Part shown: positions 54,330 through 64,000 of the stretch, in pieces | Layout of the letters: every line of letters begins with the position of its first letter | How positions within the stretch are numbered: the stretch's first letter is position 1 | Source of the DNA: CAZVYN01 sp964631125 | Lineage (GTDB): Bacteria; Eisenbacteria; RBG-16-71-46; CAIMUX01 | DNA length: 64,000 bases | Assembly: GCA_964631125.1 (NCBI GenBank) | Contig: CAZVYN010000003.1 | Coordinates: forward strand, 1-64,000 | Reading direction: 5' to 3' | Program-made: the position numbers and the translations under genes | Notes under the pieces: generated by a model | The model's database searches: none | What the model was told of the DNA's origin: nothing | What the model saw: only the letters and a program-made list of their open reading frames with translations

Positions 54330-55114
54330 CCCAGACCGGACGGGAGGGTGGAGCCGTCGTCGCGGCGTTGCCCGCGCGCTTCGGCGCGACTCGTTTTCCG
54401 GGCAAATTACTGGCGGAGCTCTTCGGTCGGACGGTGCTGGAATGGACGTGGCGTCGCGCCGCCGCGATGTCCTGTTTCGATCGCGTGATCATCGCGACCG
54501 ATGACGAGCGCATCGAAGCAGAGGCGCGACGGTTCGGCGCCGACGTGGTGCGGACCCGGGCGGATCATCCCAGCGGCGCCGACCGGGTCTGGGAGGCGGT
54601 CTCGAGCCTGAGCGGCGAGGCGCCGTCGTTCGTCGTCAACTTGCAGGGGGACGAGCCGCGCTTTCCTGTCGGCGCCGTGACCGAGCTGACGCGCGGCCTG
54701 CGCGCCGATTCAGACTCGATCTGGACCGTGGCGCAGGCGATCGATGACCCCGCAGATCTGGCGCGGCCGCAGGTCGTAAAGGTCGCGCTGACGGCGAATC
54801 ACCGGGCGCTCTATTTCTCGCGCGCCGTCATCCCGTTCGTGCGGGATACCGGCGCGTCGCAATCCGTAGTGCGTTACCGGCATGTCGGGGTCTACGGTTA
54901 TCCGTCCGAGTTGCTCCGCCGCTTCGTCGCGGCCCCGCCGACTCATCTGGAGCAGGTCGAGGCGCTGGAGCAGTTGCGCGCGCTCGAGCTGGGCATGACG
55001 ATCCGCGTCGTTCTCTCCGAGGAGGGGAGTCCGGGCATCGATACTCCGGAGGATCTCGAGCGGCTGCGCTCGGGTTATTCTTCGGCCGAAGCGTTCGAGA
55101 CGTCCGCGAGCTGA
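54326..55114 (+). CDS. kdsB: CMP-KDO synthetase (KdsB), non-canonical start
   Basis: A ~262-residue cytidylyltransferase that activates KDO with CTP for LPS. It shows ALPARFGATRFPGK (CTP loop), IIATDDERI, TRADHPSGADRVWE, VNLQGDEPRFP, YFSRAVIPF, HVGVYGY and the EQLEALEQLRALE-like helix. The first strand VVAAL precedes the first in-frame canonical codon, TTG 54368, so that start would cut the fold. CTG 54326 overlaps the mdh stop (CTGA) with GGAG upstream and is used here; TTG 54368 is the alternative. It is in line with pyrG, kdsA and kdsD. Confidence 0.85.
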   Translation: MTQTGREGGAVVAALPARFGATRFPGKLLAELFGRTVLEWTWRRAAAMSCFDRVIIATDDERIEAEARRFGADVVRTRADHPSGADRVWEAVSSLSGEAPSFVVNLQGDEPRFPVGAVTELTRGLRADSDSIWTVAQAIDDPADLARPQVVKVALTANHRALYFSRAVIPFVRDTGASQSVVRYRHVGVYGYPSELLRRFVAAPPTHLEQVEALEQLRALELGMTIRVVLSEEGSPGIDTPEDLERLRSGYSSAEAFETSAS

Positions 55115-55124
55115 GAAGGAACTC

Positions 55125-56761
<1,637 letters not shown>

Positions 56762-56765
<4 letters not shown>

Positions 56766-57637
56766 CTCCGCCCACCGGTTCCAATCCTTCGCCCCGCTTC
56801 CTGGGACGCGCTCTCGCCGCCGACGAGTTGTTCGTCATCGCGGGGCCGTGCGTGCTCGAGGGGGAGGTCATGGCCTTCGAGATCGCCTCGCGGCTGCGTG
56901 AGATCACCACGCGCCTGGCGGTGCCGTTCGTCTTCAAGGCCTCGTACCGCAAGGACAACCGATCGGCCGAAGAGTCCTTCACCGGGCCGGGACTCGACGA
57001 GGGGCTCGAGCTGCTCGCGCGCATCAAGCGGGAGCTCGGCGTCGCGATCTTGACCGATGTGCACACGCCGCAAGAGGTCCCCGCCGTCGCCGCCGTCGCC
57101 GATGTCGTGCAGATTCCCGCGTTCCTCTCGCGCCAGACCAGCTTGCTCCACGAGGCGGCCGCGTCGGGGCGAGTCGTCAACGTGAAGAAGGGGCAGTTCC
57201 TGGCGCCGGAGGATATGGCGCGCGTCTTGGGCAAGCTGCGCTCCGTAAGTCCGAACGGCGAGGTCTGGCTGACCGAGCGGGGCGCGAGTTTCGGCTATCA
57301 CAACCTGGTCGTGGACATGCGTTCGTTCCCGGTCTTGCGCGCGCTCCCCGCCACGGTCGTGCATGACGTGACGCACTCGCTGCAGCATCCCGGAGTCGGC
57401 GGCGACCGTCGCTTCGCGCTCCCGTTGGCCCGCGCGGCGATCGCGGCGGGGGCGCACGGCCTCTTCTTGGAGACGCATCACGATCCGGACAACGCGCTGA
57501 GTGACCCGACCACGCAGTTGCCGCTCGACGGCATCGAGGCGTTCCTGGCCGAGATGAAGGAGTGGCGGGCGCTCCAGGCGCGCTATGTCGACCGGCCTGA
57601 TCCGGTCGCGTTCCCCCGGACGAGGCCATCGGCGTGA
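56762..57637 (+). CDS. kdsA: KDO-8-phosphate synthase
   Basis: A 291-residue aldolase-type enzyme condensing arabinose-5-phosphate with PEP. Motifs are FVIAGPCVLEGEVMA, FKASYRKDNRSAEESFTGPGL, TDVHTP, VNVKKGQFLAPEDM, LTERGASFGYHNLVVDMRSFP, VVHDVTHSLQHPG and LFLETHHDPDNALSD. GTG 56762 overlaps the pyrG stop, and the gene ends in a GTGA overlap with kdsD, which makes its substrate. Confidence 0.96.
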
Positions 57638-58659
57638 AGGCGATCGACCTGGTCGCTCTCGGCCGCGAGGTCTTGAAAGACGAGATCGAGGGTCTGCGCA
57701 GTCTGGAGCCGATGATCTCCAGCCCCGAGTGGGCGCGCGCGGTCGAACTCTGTCTCGGCTCTCGCGGCCGGATCCTCGTCAGCGGCGTGGGGAAGTCGGG
57801 ACTCGTCGCCCAGCGCATCGCCGCGTCCCTCCGCTCGACCGGCACGCCGTCGGTTTTCTTGCACCCGACCGACGCGGTGCACGGCGACCTAGGACTCGTC
57901 GATCCGGCCGACGTCGGACTCTTCCTGAGCAAGAGCGGAGAGACCCCCGAGCTCATGCAACTCGCCCCACTCTTCCATCGGATCTCGGTTCCGTTCGTCG
58001 CCATCGTGGGGGAAGCGCGCTCACAGCTCGGCTTGGTGGCGGATGTCGCGCTCACGCTGGGTCCGTTGCGCGAAGCGGGGCCGCTGCGCAGCGTGCCGAC
58101 GACCAGCGCGCTCGTCTTCCAAGCCGTGGGCGACCTGCTCGTCACCTCCCTCTACGCCAGTCGCGGATTCGGAGAGGGCGATCTGGCCTTCCTGCATCCG
58201 GGGGGACTCATCGGCCAGAACGTGACGCGACGCGTCTCCGACGCCATGCGGGCGGGCGCGCGCGTTCCTCGGGTCGCGCCCGATGCCTCACTCCGCGCCG
58301 CCATCGTCGAGATCATCGAGAAGAAGTTGGGCATGACCACGGTGGTCGACGCAGGCGGAGTGCTCGTCGGGATCCTGACCGACGGCGATCTGCGCCGCGC
58401 CATGCACCGACACGATCGCGTCGACGGCCTGCGGGTCGAAGAGGTGATGACGCGCGATCCGCGCACGATCGAGGCGGAGGCATTCCTGGCCACGGCGGTC
58501 GAGCGGATGGAGAACAACCAGCGCGGTCCGATCACCTGCCTCGTGGTGGCCGACGCGCAGAGGCGGCCGGTCGGGGTGCTGCACCTGCACGACTGTCTGC
58601 GTCTCGTCTCCGGCGCGGCGCCTGCCGCGAGTCCCGCCGCGGCGCCCACCGTCCGGTGA
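57634..58659 (+). CDS. kdsD: Arabinose-5-phosphate isomerase
   Basis: A 341-residue isomerase converting ribulose-5-phosphate to arabinose-5-phosphate for KDO synthesis. The SIS domain (about 35-180) has VSGVGKSGLVAQRIAASLRSTG, FLHPTDAVHGDLG and SKSGETPEL, and a CBS pair follows (about 205-330: VGILTDGDLRRA, PVGVLHLHDCLR). The GTG start overlaps kdsA, and the stop overlaps the acyltransferase gene, giving a tightly coupled LPS-core operon. An Ala/Pro-rich tail of ~12 residues ends the protein. Confidence 0.95.
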   Translation: MKAIDLVALGREVLKDEIEGLRSLEPMISSPEWARAVELCLGSRGRILVSGVGKSGLVAQRIAASLRSTGTPSVFLHPTDAVHGDLGLVDPADVGLFLSKSGETPELMQLAPLFHRISVPFVAIVGEARSQLGLVADVALTLGPLREAGPLRSVPTTSALVFQAVGDLLVTSLYASRGFGEGDLAFLHPGGLIGQNVTRRVSDAMRAGARVPRVAPDASLRAAIVEIIEKKLGMTTVVDAGGVLVGILTDGDLRRAMHRHDRVDGLRVEEVMTRDPRTIEAEAFLATAVERMENNQRGPITCLVVADAQRRPVGVLHLHDCLRLVSGAAPAASPAAAPTVR

Positions 58660-59630
58660 AACGCCCCACCTGGTGGCGAGCCTCGAGACGAGTTCTCCGA
58701 TTCTGGGCGTTATCCGTTGTCCTGGAATCAGTTGGCTACATGCCGAGATCCGCCGCGCGAGGCCTCGGTCGCGGTCTCGGTCGGATCGCGTTCACGGTGG
58801 CGCGCCGACAGCGGCGCCGGGCGCTGGCCCACCTCGCGCGTGCGAGGCCCGACCTCACGTCGGCCGAAGCGGTCGTGGTGGCGAGCGACGCCTTCTCCTG
58901 GATCGGCCGCGCGGTCCTCGATCTCCGACTCGCCGAGGCCCGCGGAGTTTCCTACGTGCTCGAACCGTTGCGAGTGGAAGGCGAGGAGCACTGGCGGACC
59001 GCGACCCGCGACGGCCGCGGCGTGCTTGCCTGCACCGCGCACTGCGGGAACTGGGAGCTGCTCGGCGCCGCCATCGCGCGGCGCGGCCGCGCCGTTTCGG
59101 TGCTCGTGCGTGCGCCGCGCGAGGTGCGCCTGGCGCAGCGACTCGACCGATTGCGTCGTTCGTTCGGACTCACCCCGCTCTCGCTCGATGCGGGATTCCT
59201 CACCGCGGTGCGCGCGCTGCGGCGCGGTGAAGTGCTCGGCGTACTCTTCGATGCTCCGGCGCGGGGCCGTTCGCTCCCGTGTCGCTTCTTGGGCGGGTCG
59301 CGCCCGTTCGCGCTCGGCGCCGCGAGGCTGGCCGCGCTGGGGGACGCCTCCATCCTGCCCATGGCGTTGTGGGGGGGAGAAGACGGCGGCTATCGTCTCC
59401 GATTCTTCGAGCCGTTCGAAGCGGCCGGCGTGCGAGAGTCTCGAGGAGCACACGACTTGCGCGACTCGCACGACTCGCACGACTCGCGCGGGCGACGAGT
59501 GCAGGGAGATGTCGTCGAATGCACCGCGCGATTGGCCGCGACCTTGGAGGAAATGGTTGCTGCGGTTCCTGCGCAATGGCCCTGGTTCGAGGATCCCTGG
59601 CCCGACTCGGCGCCGCGGGGAGATCGCTGA
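58656..59630 (+). CDS. Lipid A biosynthesis-type (LpxL/HtrB-like) acyltransferase
   Basis: A 324-residue membrane-associated acyltransferase. The catalytic H(x4)E motif is HCGNWE, followed by AIARRGRAVSVLVR, a GVLFDAPARGRSLPCRFLG region and FALGAARLAALGDASILPMAL, as in LpxL/LpxM. A hydrophobic segment near the N-terminus (about 12-28) is the probable anchor. GTG 58656 overlaps the kdsD stop. A 9-bp tandem repeat inserts HDLRDSHDSHDSR near residue 268, probably a surface loop. It is likely the late acyltransferase of lipid A. Confidence 0.86.
   Translation: MKRPTWWRASRRVLRFWALSVVLESVGYMPRSAARGLGRGLGRIAFTVARRQRRRALAHLARARPDLTSAEAVVVASDAFSWIGRAVLDLRLAEARGVSYVLEPLRVEGEEHWRTATRDGRGVLACTAHCGNWELLGAAIARRGRAVSVLVRAPREVRLAQRLDRLRRSFGLTPLSLDAGFLTAVRALRRGEVLGVLFDAPARGRSLPCRFLGGSRPFALGAARLAALGDASILPMALWGGEDGGYRLRFFEPFEAAGVRESRGAHDLRDSHDSHDSRGRRVQGDVVECTARLAATLEEMVAAVPAQWPWFEDPWPDSAPRGDR
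59452..59487 (+). repeat. In-frame 9-bp tandem repeat in the acyltransferase gene
   Basis: Four units close to ACGACTCGC encode a DSH/DSR-type insert. The frame is kept by the 9-bp unit. It is the same unit length as the repeat in the EutN-like gene but unrelated in sequence. Confidence 0.85.
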
Positions 59631-59635
59631 CACCG

Positions 59636-60210
59636 ATGCCTAGCCGCAGTCAGAGTGGAGTCTTCCTCGCGGTCAGGTTCGCGGCGATGATGGCGGGAAT
59701 GCTCGCGGCCTGCGCGCAGGAGACGGTTCCGCCGCCGCCGCCCGTCGACCCGACCCTGCGCGTGCCCCAGCAGGTGTTGGAAGGGGTGCGGCTCGTGCAG
59801 AACGAGACGGCGGGACCGAAGTGGGCGCTGGAGGCTTCGCGCGGCGTCTCGTATGGACCTCGCGAGCCGATCGCGCTGGAGGACCTGCAGATCGAATTCT
59901 TCGAATCCGACGGGACCGTCGGTTCGGTGCTGACCTCCAAGCGCGGCGACATCGACCGCGACGCCTCTCGCCTGATCGCGCGCGATTCGGTCCTCGTCGT
60001 GACGAAAGATGGTGATCGGCTGGAAACAGAGAGTCTCGACTGGAATCAGCGGTCGCAGAAGATCTCGACCGACCAACCGTTCCGTCTCTGGCGGGGGCGC
60101 GATGTGCTGACCGGCGTCGGCATCGAGACCGATCCGGATCTGCGCGCCTACACCATCCTCCACTCGGTTCGCGCCACGGTGCTCTCCGATCCGCCCTTGG
60201 AGGAGCAGCC

Positions 60211-60214
<4 letters not shown>
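59636..60214 (+). CDS. lptC: LPS transport protein LptC (lipoprotein form)
   Basis: A 192-residue protein with a lipobox LAAC (Cys26), instead of the N-terminal TM anchor of E. coli LptC. The LptC fold is visible: WALEASRGVSYG, LEDLQIEFFESDGTVGSVLTSKRGDI, LIARDSVLVVTKDGDRLETESLDWNQRSQKISTDQPF and GVGIETDPDL. It bridges the inner-membrane exporter to LptA. Start ATG 59636. It overlaps lptB directly; the lptA gene that usually lies between them is absent. Confidence 0.85.
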
Positions 60215-60999
<785 letters not shown>

Positions 61000-61050
61000 A
61001 TCGTCATCGACCTTCAGCCCGGGGCTCCATCCGCCGAGGAGATGTGGAGA

Positions 61051-62484
61051 ATGCAGTCCAGGGCTCGCCTCAGTACCTCGCTCCGCACCGGGTTGCGCCT
61101 CACCCCCGGGGTGCAGCTCGCGCTGAAGTTCCTCCAGGTCCCCACGCTCGAGCTGGAAGCGTTGGTGCGCCACGAGTTGAGCGAGAATCCGGTGCTCGAG
61201 ATCGCCGACGAAGGGGCGGACGGAGCGGTGGCAGCGGGTGAAACGCCCCTGGACGAGGCGCCCGAGACGAACGACCCGCCGGCGCCCGCGGCCGCCGATG
61301 CGCCTCCGCCGGATTGGACCGACTATCTGCCGCGCTACGACGACACCGGCCCCGGTGAGTCGGAGGATTTCGAAGGGCCCGACGAGGATCGGGGGCGAGC
61401 CGCACGCGTCTCGCTCCAGCAGGGCATCGCCGAACAGCTCGGCGCCGCTGCGCTCACGCCGCGGCAACTGGAGCTGGCCCAACTCCTGGCCGGTTGCCTC
61501 GACGACCGCGGCTACCTGAGCGTTTCCCTGGAGTCGATCGCCGAATACGCGAAGGCGCCGCTCGAGTCGATGCGCGAGGCGCTGGGTTTCCTGCAGTCGC
61601 TCGATCCACCCGGGCTCGGCGCCCGCTCGCTGGCCGAGTGTCTCGCGCTCCAGCTCCAGGCCCACGGCCTCGAAGGCGCCTTGCCGTATCGGATCGTGAC
61701 CGAGCAGTTCGAGCATCTGGCCGCGCACCGAACCTCGGCGCTCGCCCGCGCGCTGCGCGCGACTCCAGCGCAGATCGAAGAGGCGTGCGCGCGCATCCGC
61801 CAGTGCCACCCCGCGCCCGGCCGGCTGGTCGGGTCGGAGGAGGTGCGTTACATTCACCCCGACCTCGTGGTGGACCAGGTCGGCGCGGGATTCGAAGTCT
61901 GGCTGAACGATCGTCATGTTCCGAGGCTGCGACTCGATCCGCATTGTCGACGTCTGTTGGCGGGGCAGGGAGCTCGAGAGGCGGAGGCGCGCGCCTATTT
62001 GCAGGAACGACTCCGCTCCGCGCGATGGATCGTGCAGGCGCTCGACCGGAGGAGGGACACCATGCTCCGGGTGATGCGCTGCATCGTGAGTGAGCAACGG
62101 ATGTTCTTCGAGCACGGGATCTCACATTTGAAACCGATGACGCTGCAGACGGTGGCCGACAAAGTCGGTCTCCACGAGTCGACCGTGGCCCGCGTCACCC
62201 ACGGCAAGTATGTCCAGACCCCGCGCGGTCTCTTCCCCTTGAAGTTCTTCTTCTCCAGTCGCGTGCGCACCTCGCACGGGGCCGATATCTCCGCCCGCTC
62301 CGTGCGCGCGCGCCTCCGCGCCCTGGTCGCGCTGGAGGATCGCGGCCGGCCGCTGGCGGATGACGAGATCGCCGCCCTCCTCGGGCGGGAAGGCATTCGA
62401 ATCGCGAGACGGACGATCGCGAAGTACCGTGACCAACTGGGAATCGAGCGCGCCTCGGTCAGACGCCGACGCTGTGTTGGCTAG
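61051..62484 (+). CDS. rpoN: RNA polymerase sigma-54 factor
   Basis: A 477-residue sigma-54. Region I has TPGVQLALKFLQVPTLELEALV and ENPVLE; an acidic region II follows (~45-110); the core-binding domain, HTH (HESTVARVTHGKYVQTPRG) and the C-terminal RpoN box ARRTIAKYRDQLGI are intact. ATG 61051 is chosen because GAGGAG lies 9 bases before it, whereas ATG 61042 abuts that site. It follows lptB and precedes hpf, the usual order in proteobacteria-like genomes. No sigma-54 activator is encoded in the window. Confidence 0.96.
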   Translation: MQSRARLSTSLRTGLRLTPGVQLALKFLQVPTLELEALVRHELSENPVLEIADEGADGAVAAGETPLDEAPETNDPPAPAAADAPPPDWTDYLPRYDDTGPGESEDFEGPDEDRGRAARVSLQQGIAEQLGAAALTPRQLELAQLLAGCLDDRGYLSVSLESIAEYAKAPLESMREALGFLQSLDPPGLGARSLAECLALQLQAHGLEGALPYRIVTEQFEHLAAHRTSALARALRATPAQIEEACARIRQCHPAPGRLVGSEEVRYIHPDLVVDQVGAGFEVWLNDRHVPRLRLDPHCRRLLAGQGAREAEARAYLQERLRSARWIVQALDRRRDTMLRVMRCIVSEQRMFFEHGISHLKPMTLQTVADKVGLHESTVARVTHGKYVQTPRGLFPLKFFFSSRVRTSHGADISARSVRARLRALVALEDRGRPLADDEIAALLGREGIRIARRTIAKYRDQLGIERASVRRRRCVG

Positions 62485-62517
62485 GCGCTGTGTCAGCTAG
62501 GAAGGGAGTCCCGGAGC

Positions 62518-63060
62518 ATGGAGATCACGACGACGGGTCGGCGTTACAAGATCACGCCCGACGTCCGCGAGTACGCCGAGAAGCGGATCCAGAAGCTCGA
62601 GCGATTCTTCGATCGGATCCAGGAAGTGCACCTGGTCCTGGCCGAGGAGAAGTATCGCCAGATCGCCGAGCTCGCGGCGCATGCGGGCGGCAGTGAGTTC
62701 ATCGCGCGCGTGGAGAGCGCCGACATGCAGCAGTCGATCGATCGCGCGGTCGATCGCATGGAGACCCAGATCAAGAAGCACAGCGCGCGACTGAAGGACC
62801 GCAAGGTCCGTCGCGTGGTCGCGGCCGGCTCCATCGTCGAGGAGGCCGACCTGGACGACGTCGAAGTCGAAGAGGAATTCTCGCCGGTCGTCGTTCGCTC
62901 GCAGCACTTCATCGCGATGCCCTGCTCGGTCGAAGACGCCATCAAGGAGCTGCGCGATCGTGACTGGGAGTTCGTGCTCTTCTCCAACGCGCGCAGCGGC
63001 AAGGCCGCCCTCGTCTATCTGAGGCACGACGGCAACTTCGGCCTCGTCGAACCGGAGTGA
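62518..63060 (+). CDS. hpf: Ribosome hibernation promoting factor, long form
   Basis: A 180-residue protein that binds the 30S subunit and promotes 100S dimers in stationary phase. The N-terminal RaiA fold (1-105) has ITPDVREYAEKRIQKLERFF and the IDRAVDRMETQIKKH helix; the C-terminal dimerisation domain (~125-180) has VVVRSQHFIAMPCSVEDAIKEL, WEFVLFSNA and YLRHDGNFGLVEP, so it is the long type. ATG 62518 follows AAGGGAG. Confidence 0.95.
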   Translation: MEITTTGRRYKITPDVREYAEKRIQKLERFFDRIQEVHLVLAEEKYRQIAELAAHAGGSEFIARVESADMQQSIDRAVDRMETQIKKHSARLKDRKVRRVVAAGSIVEEADLDDVEVEEEFSPVVVRSQHFIAMPCSVEDAIKELRDRDWEFVLFSNARSGKAALVYLRHDGNFGLVEPE

Positions 63061-64000
63061 GTCGACCGTTCGACGAGTCGGGCACCGTCCGCGCGCTCAG
63101 CGTGCCGGAACTCCTCGCGCGCGCCGGGACGCTCCTCCAGTTGGAGTGCCTGACCAGCGCCGAGGGGCGCGAGCCTCTGACCACGGCCGATCTGCATCGG
63201 CCCGGGCTCGTCTTCACGGGGTATCTGCAGAATTTTCCGGCCGCTCGGGTGATGGTGCTCGGGCGAGCCGAGCTGCTTTATCTGGACACGCTGCCGCCGG
63301 AACGACTGCGGGAGGCGCTCTCCTATTTCTTCTCGTTCGATCTGCCCTGCGTGATCATCTCGCGCGCTTGGGATCCGCCGCCGATCCTGCTGGAGATGGC
63401 GCAGGGCCGTCAGATCCCGGTGCTCCGTACGCCGATGCTGACGATCGACCTCCTGCACGAGCTGACCTCGCTGCTGGAGGATGTCTTCGCGCCGACCACC
63501 AGCACGCACGCGACCTTGGTCGACGTCTACGGCGTCGGACTGTTGATCACGGGACGCAGCGCGGTCGGCAAGAGCGAGTGCGCACTCGATCTGGTCGAGC
63601 GCGGCCATCGACTGGTGGCCGACGATGTCGTCTCGATCATGCGCAAACGCAGCGTGCTCCTCGGCAGCGGCAACGAACTCCTGCGCCACCGCATGGAGAT
63701 CCGCGGACTGGGGATCATCGACGTGCAGTCGATCTTCGGCATCCGCGCGATCCGCGCCCAGAAGCGGGTCGAGCTCGAGGTCAACCTGCGCGACTGGGAC
63801 TCGACCGAGAACTACGACCGCCTCGGACTGGAGGAGAAGCGCACCAGCTATCTGGGCCTGGAGATCCCGCTCGTTGTCGTGCCGATCTTCCCGGGCAAGA
63901 ACATCACGGTGATCGTGGAAGCGATCGCGCTCAACTACCTGCTGAAGGCCTACGGCTATGACCCCGCGCGCGACTTCAACGACCACTTGCTGGAGTTGAT
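63057..64000 (+). CDS. hprK: HPr kinase/phosphorylase, 3' end missing
   Basis: The frame runs off the right edge after 314 residues. The N-terminal domain (1-135) is followed by the kinase domain with P-loop GRSAVGKSE (from residue 166), DDVVSIM, the signature GNELLRHRMEIRGLGIIDVQSIFG and VELEVNLRDWD. It phosphorylates Ser of HPr or its paralogues and reverses this. GTG 63057 overlaps the hpf stop (GTGA). The hpf-hprK neighbourhood next to rpoN is a known arrangement of nitrogen-PTS genes. Confidence 0.94.
   Translation, partial: MSRPFDESGTVRALSVPELLARAGTLLQLECLTSAEGREPLTTADLHRPGLVFTGYLQNFPAARVMVLGRAELLYLDTLPPERLREALSYFFSFDLPCVIISRAWDPPPILLEMAQGRQIPVLRTPMLTIDLLHELTSLLEDVFAPTTSTHATLVDVYGVGLLITGRSAVGKSECALDLVERGHRLVADDVVSIMRKRSVLLGSGNELLRHRMEIRGLGIIDVQSIFGIRAIRAQKRVELEVNLRDWDSTENYDRLGLEEKRTSYLGLEIPLVVVPIFPGKNITVIVEAIALNYLLKAYGYDPARDFNDHLLEL

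Overview
The window is dense, high-GC bacterial chromosome with short gaps and many start/stop overlaps of the ATGA, GTGA or TTGA type. Genes for KDO synthesis (kdsA, kdsB, kdsD), LPS export (lptB, lptC) and a lipid A-type acyltransferase indicate a Gram-negative with LPS. Several large secreted proteins end in a FlgD-like module of about 85 residues, and there is a GWxTD-domain protein. Together these suggest an uncultured FCB-type lineage such as Candidatus Eisenbacteria. This placement is an inference from gene content.

Layout: 1-3.6 kb holds the end of a beta-propeller protein, a class IV aminotransferase, a threonine dehydratase-like enzyme and a DUF1573 protein. 3.7-11.1 kb holds two secreted subtilisin-like proteases around a hybrid histidine kinase and a CheY-like regulator. 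11.2-14.6 kb holds an ABC-F ATPase, a HAD phosphatase and a nucleotidyltransferase-like protein. 14.8-25.1 kb is a nucleoside uptake and salvage region: adenosine deaminase and an amidohydrolase on the minus strand, divergent from hpt, a EutN/CcmL-type microcompartment vertex protein, udk, tdk, a BMP lipoprotein, an ABC transporter and a purine nucleoside phosphorylase.

25.1-29.4 kb carries the most notable find: two tandem paralogous secreted proteins whose frames are each interrupted once by TGA, at the same place, in a W-(TGA)-T-F-C-P motif. That is where a thioredoxin-like fold would have the first Cys of CxxC. Each TGA is followed about 19 nt later by a hairpin with GGU in its loop, as in bacterial SECIS elements. 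They are best read as UxxC selenoproteins of an Omp28/thioredoxin-like family. A promoter, an intergenic hairpin and a terminator frame the pair.

29.4-36 kb has a degenerate ClpB-like AAA+ protein with a histone H1-like tail, a GWxTD protein, an NlpC/P60 hydrolase, proC and two exported proteins. 36-45 kb is the rod-shape cluster (mreBCD, mrdA, rodA) followed by aroE, comF and rng. 45.1-52.4 kb looks like an accessory insertion between rng and rplU-rpmA: an acetyltransferase, a broken subtilase gene with a 4 x 8-bp repeat in its signal-peptide region, a BNR-repeat protein and a type II restriction-modification pair. 52.6-64 kb is housekeeping: rplU, rpmA, mdh, kdsB, pyrG, kdsA, kdsD, an acyltransferase, lptC, lptB, rpoN, hpf and the start of hprK.

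Three genes (the class IV aminotransferase, hpt and kdsB) have no ATG, GTG or TTG at the place where homology says they should begin. I saw no tRNA, rRNA, CRISPR array or insertion sequence.
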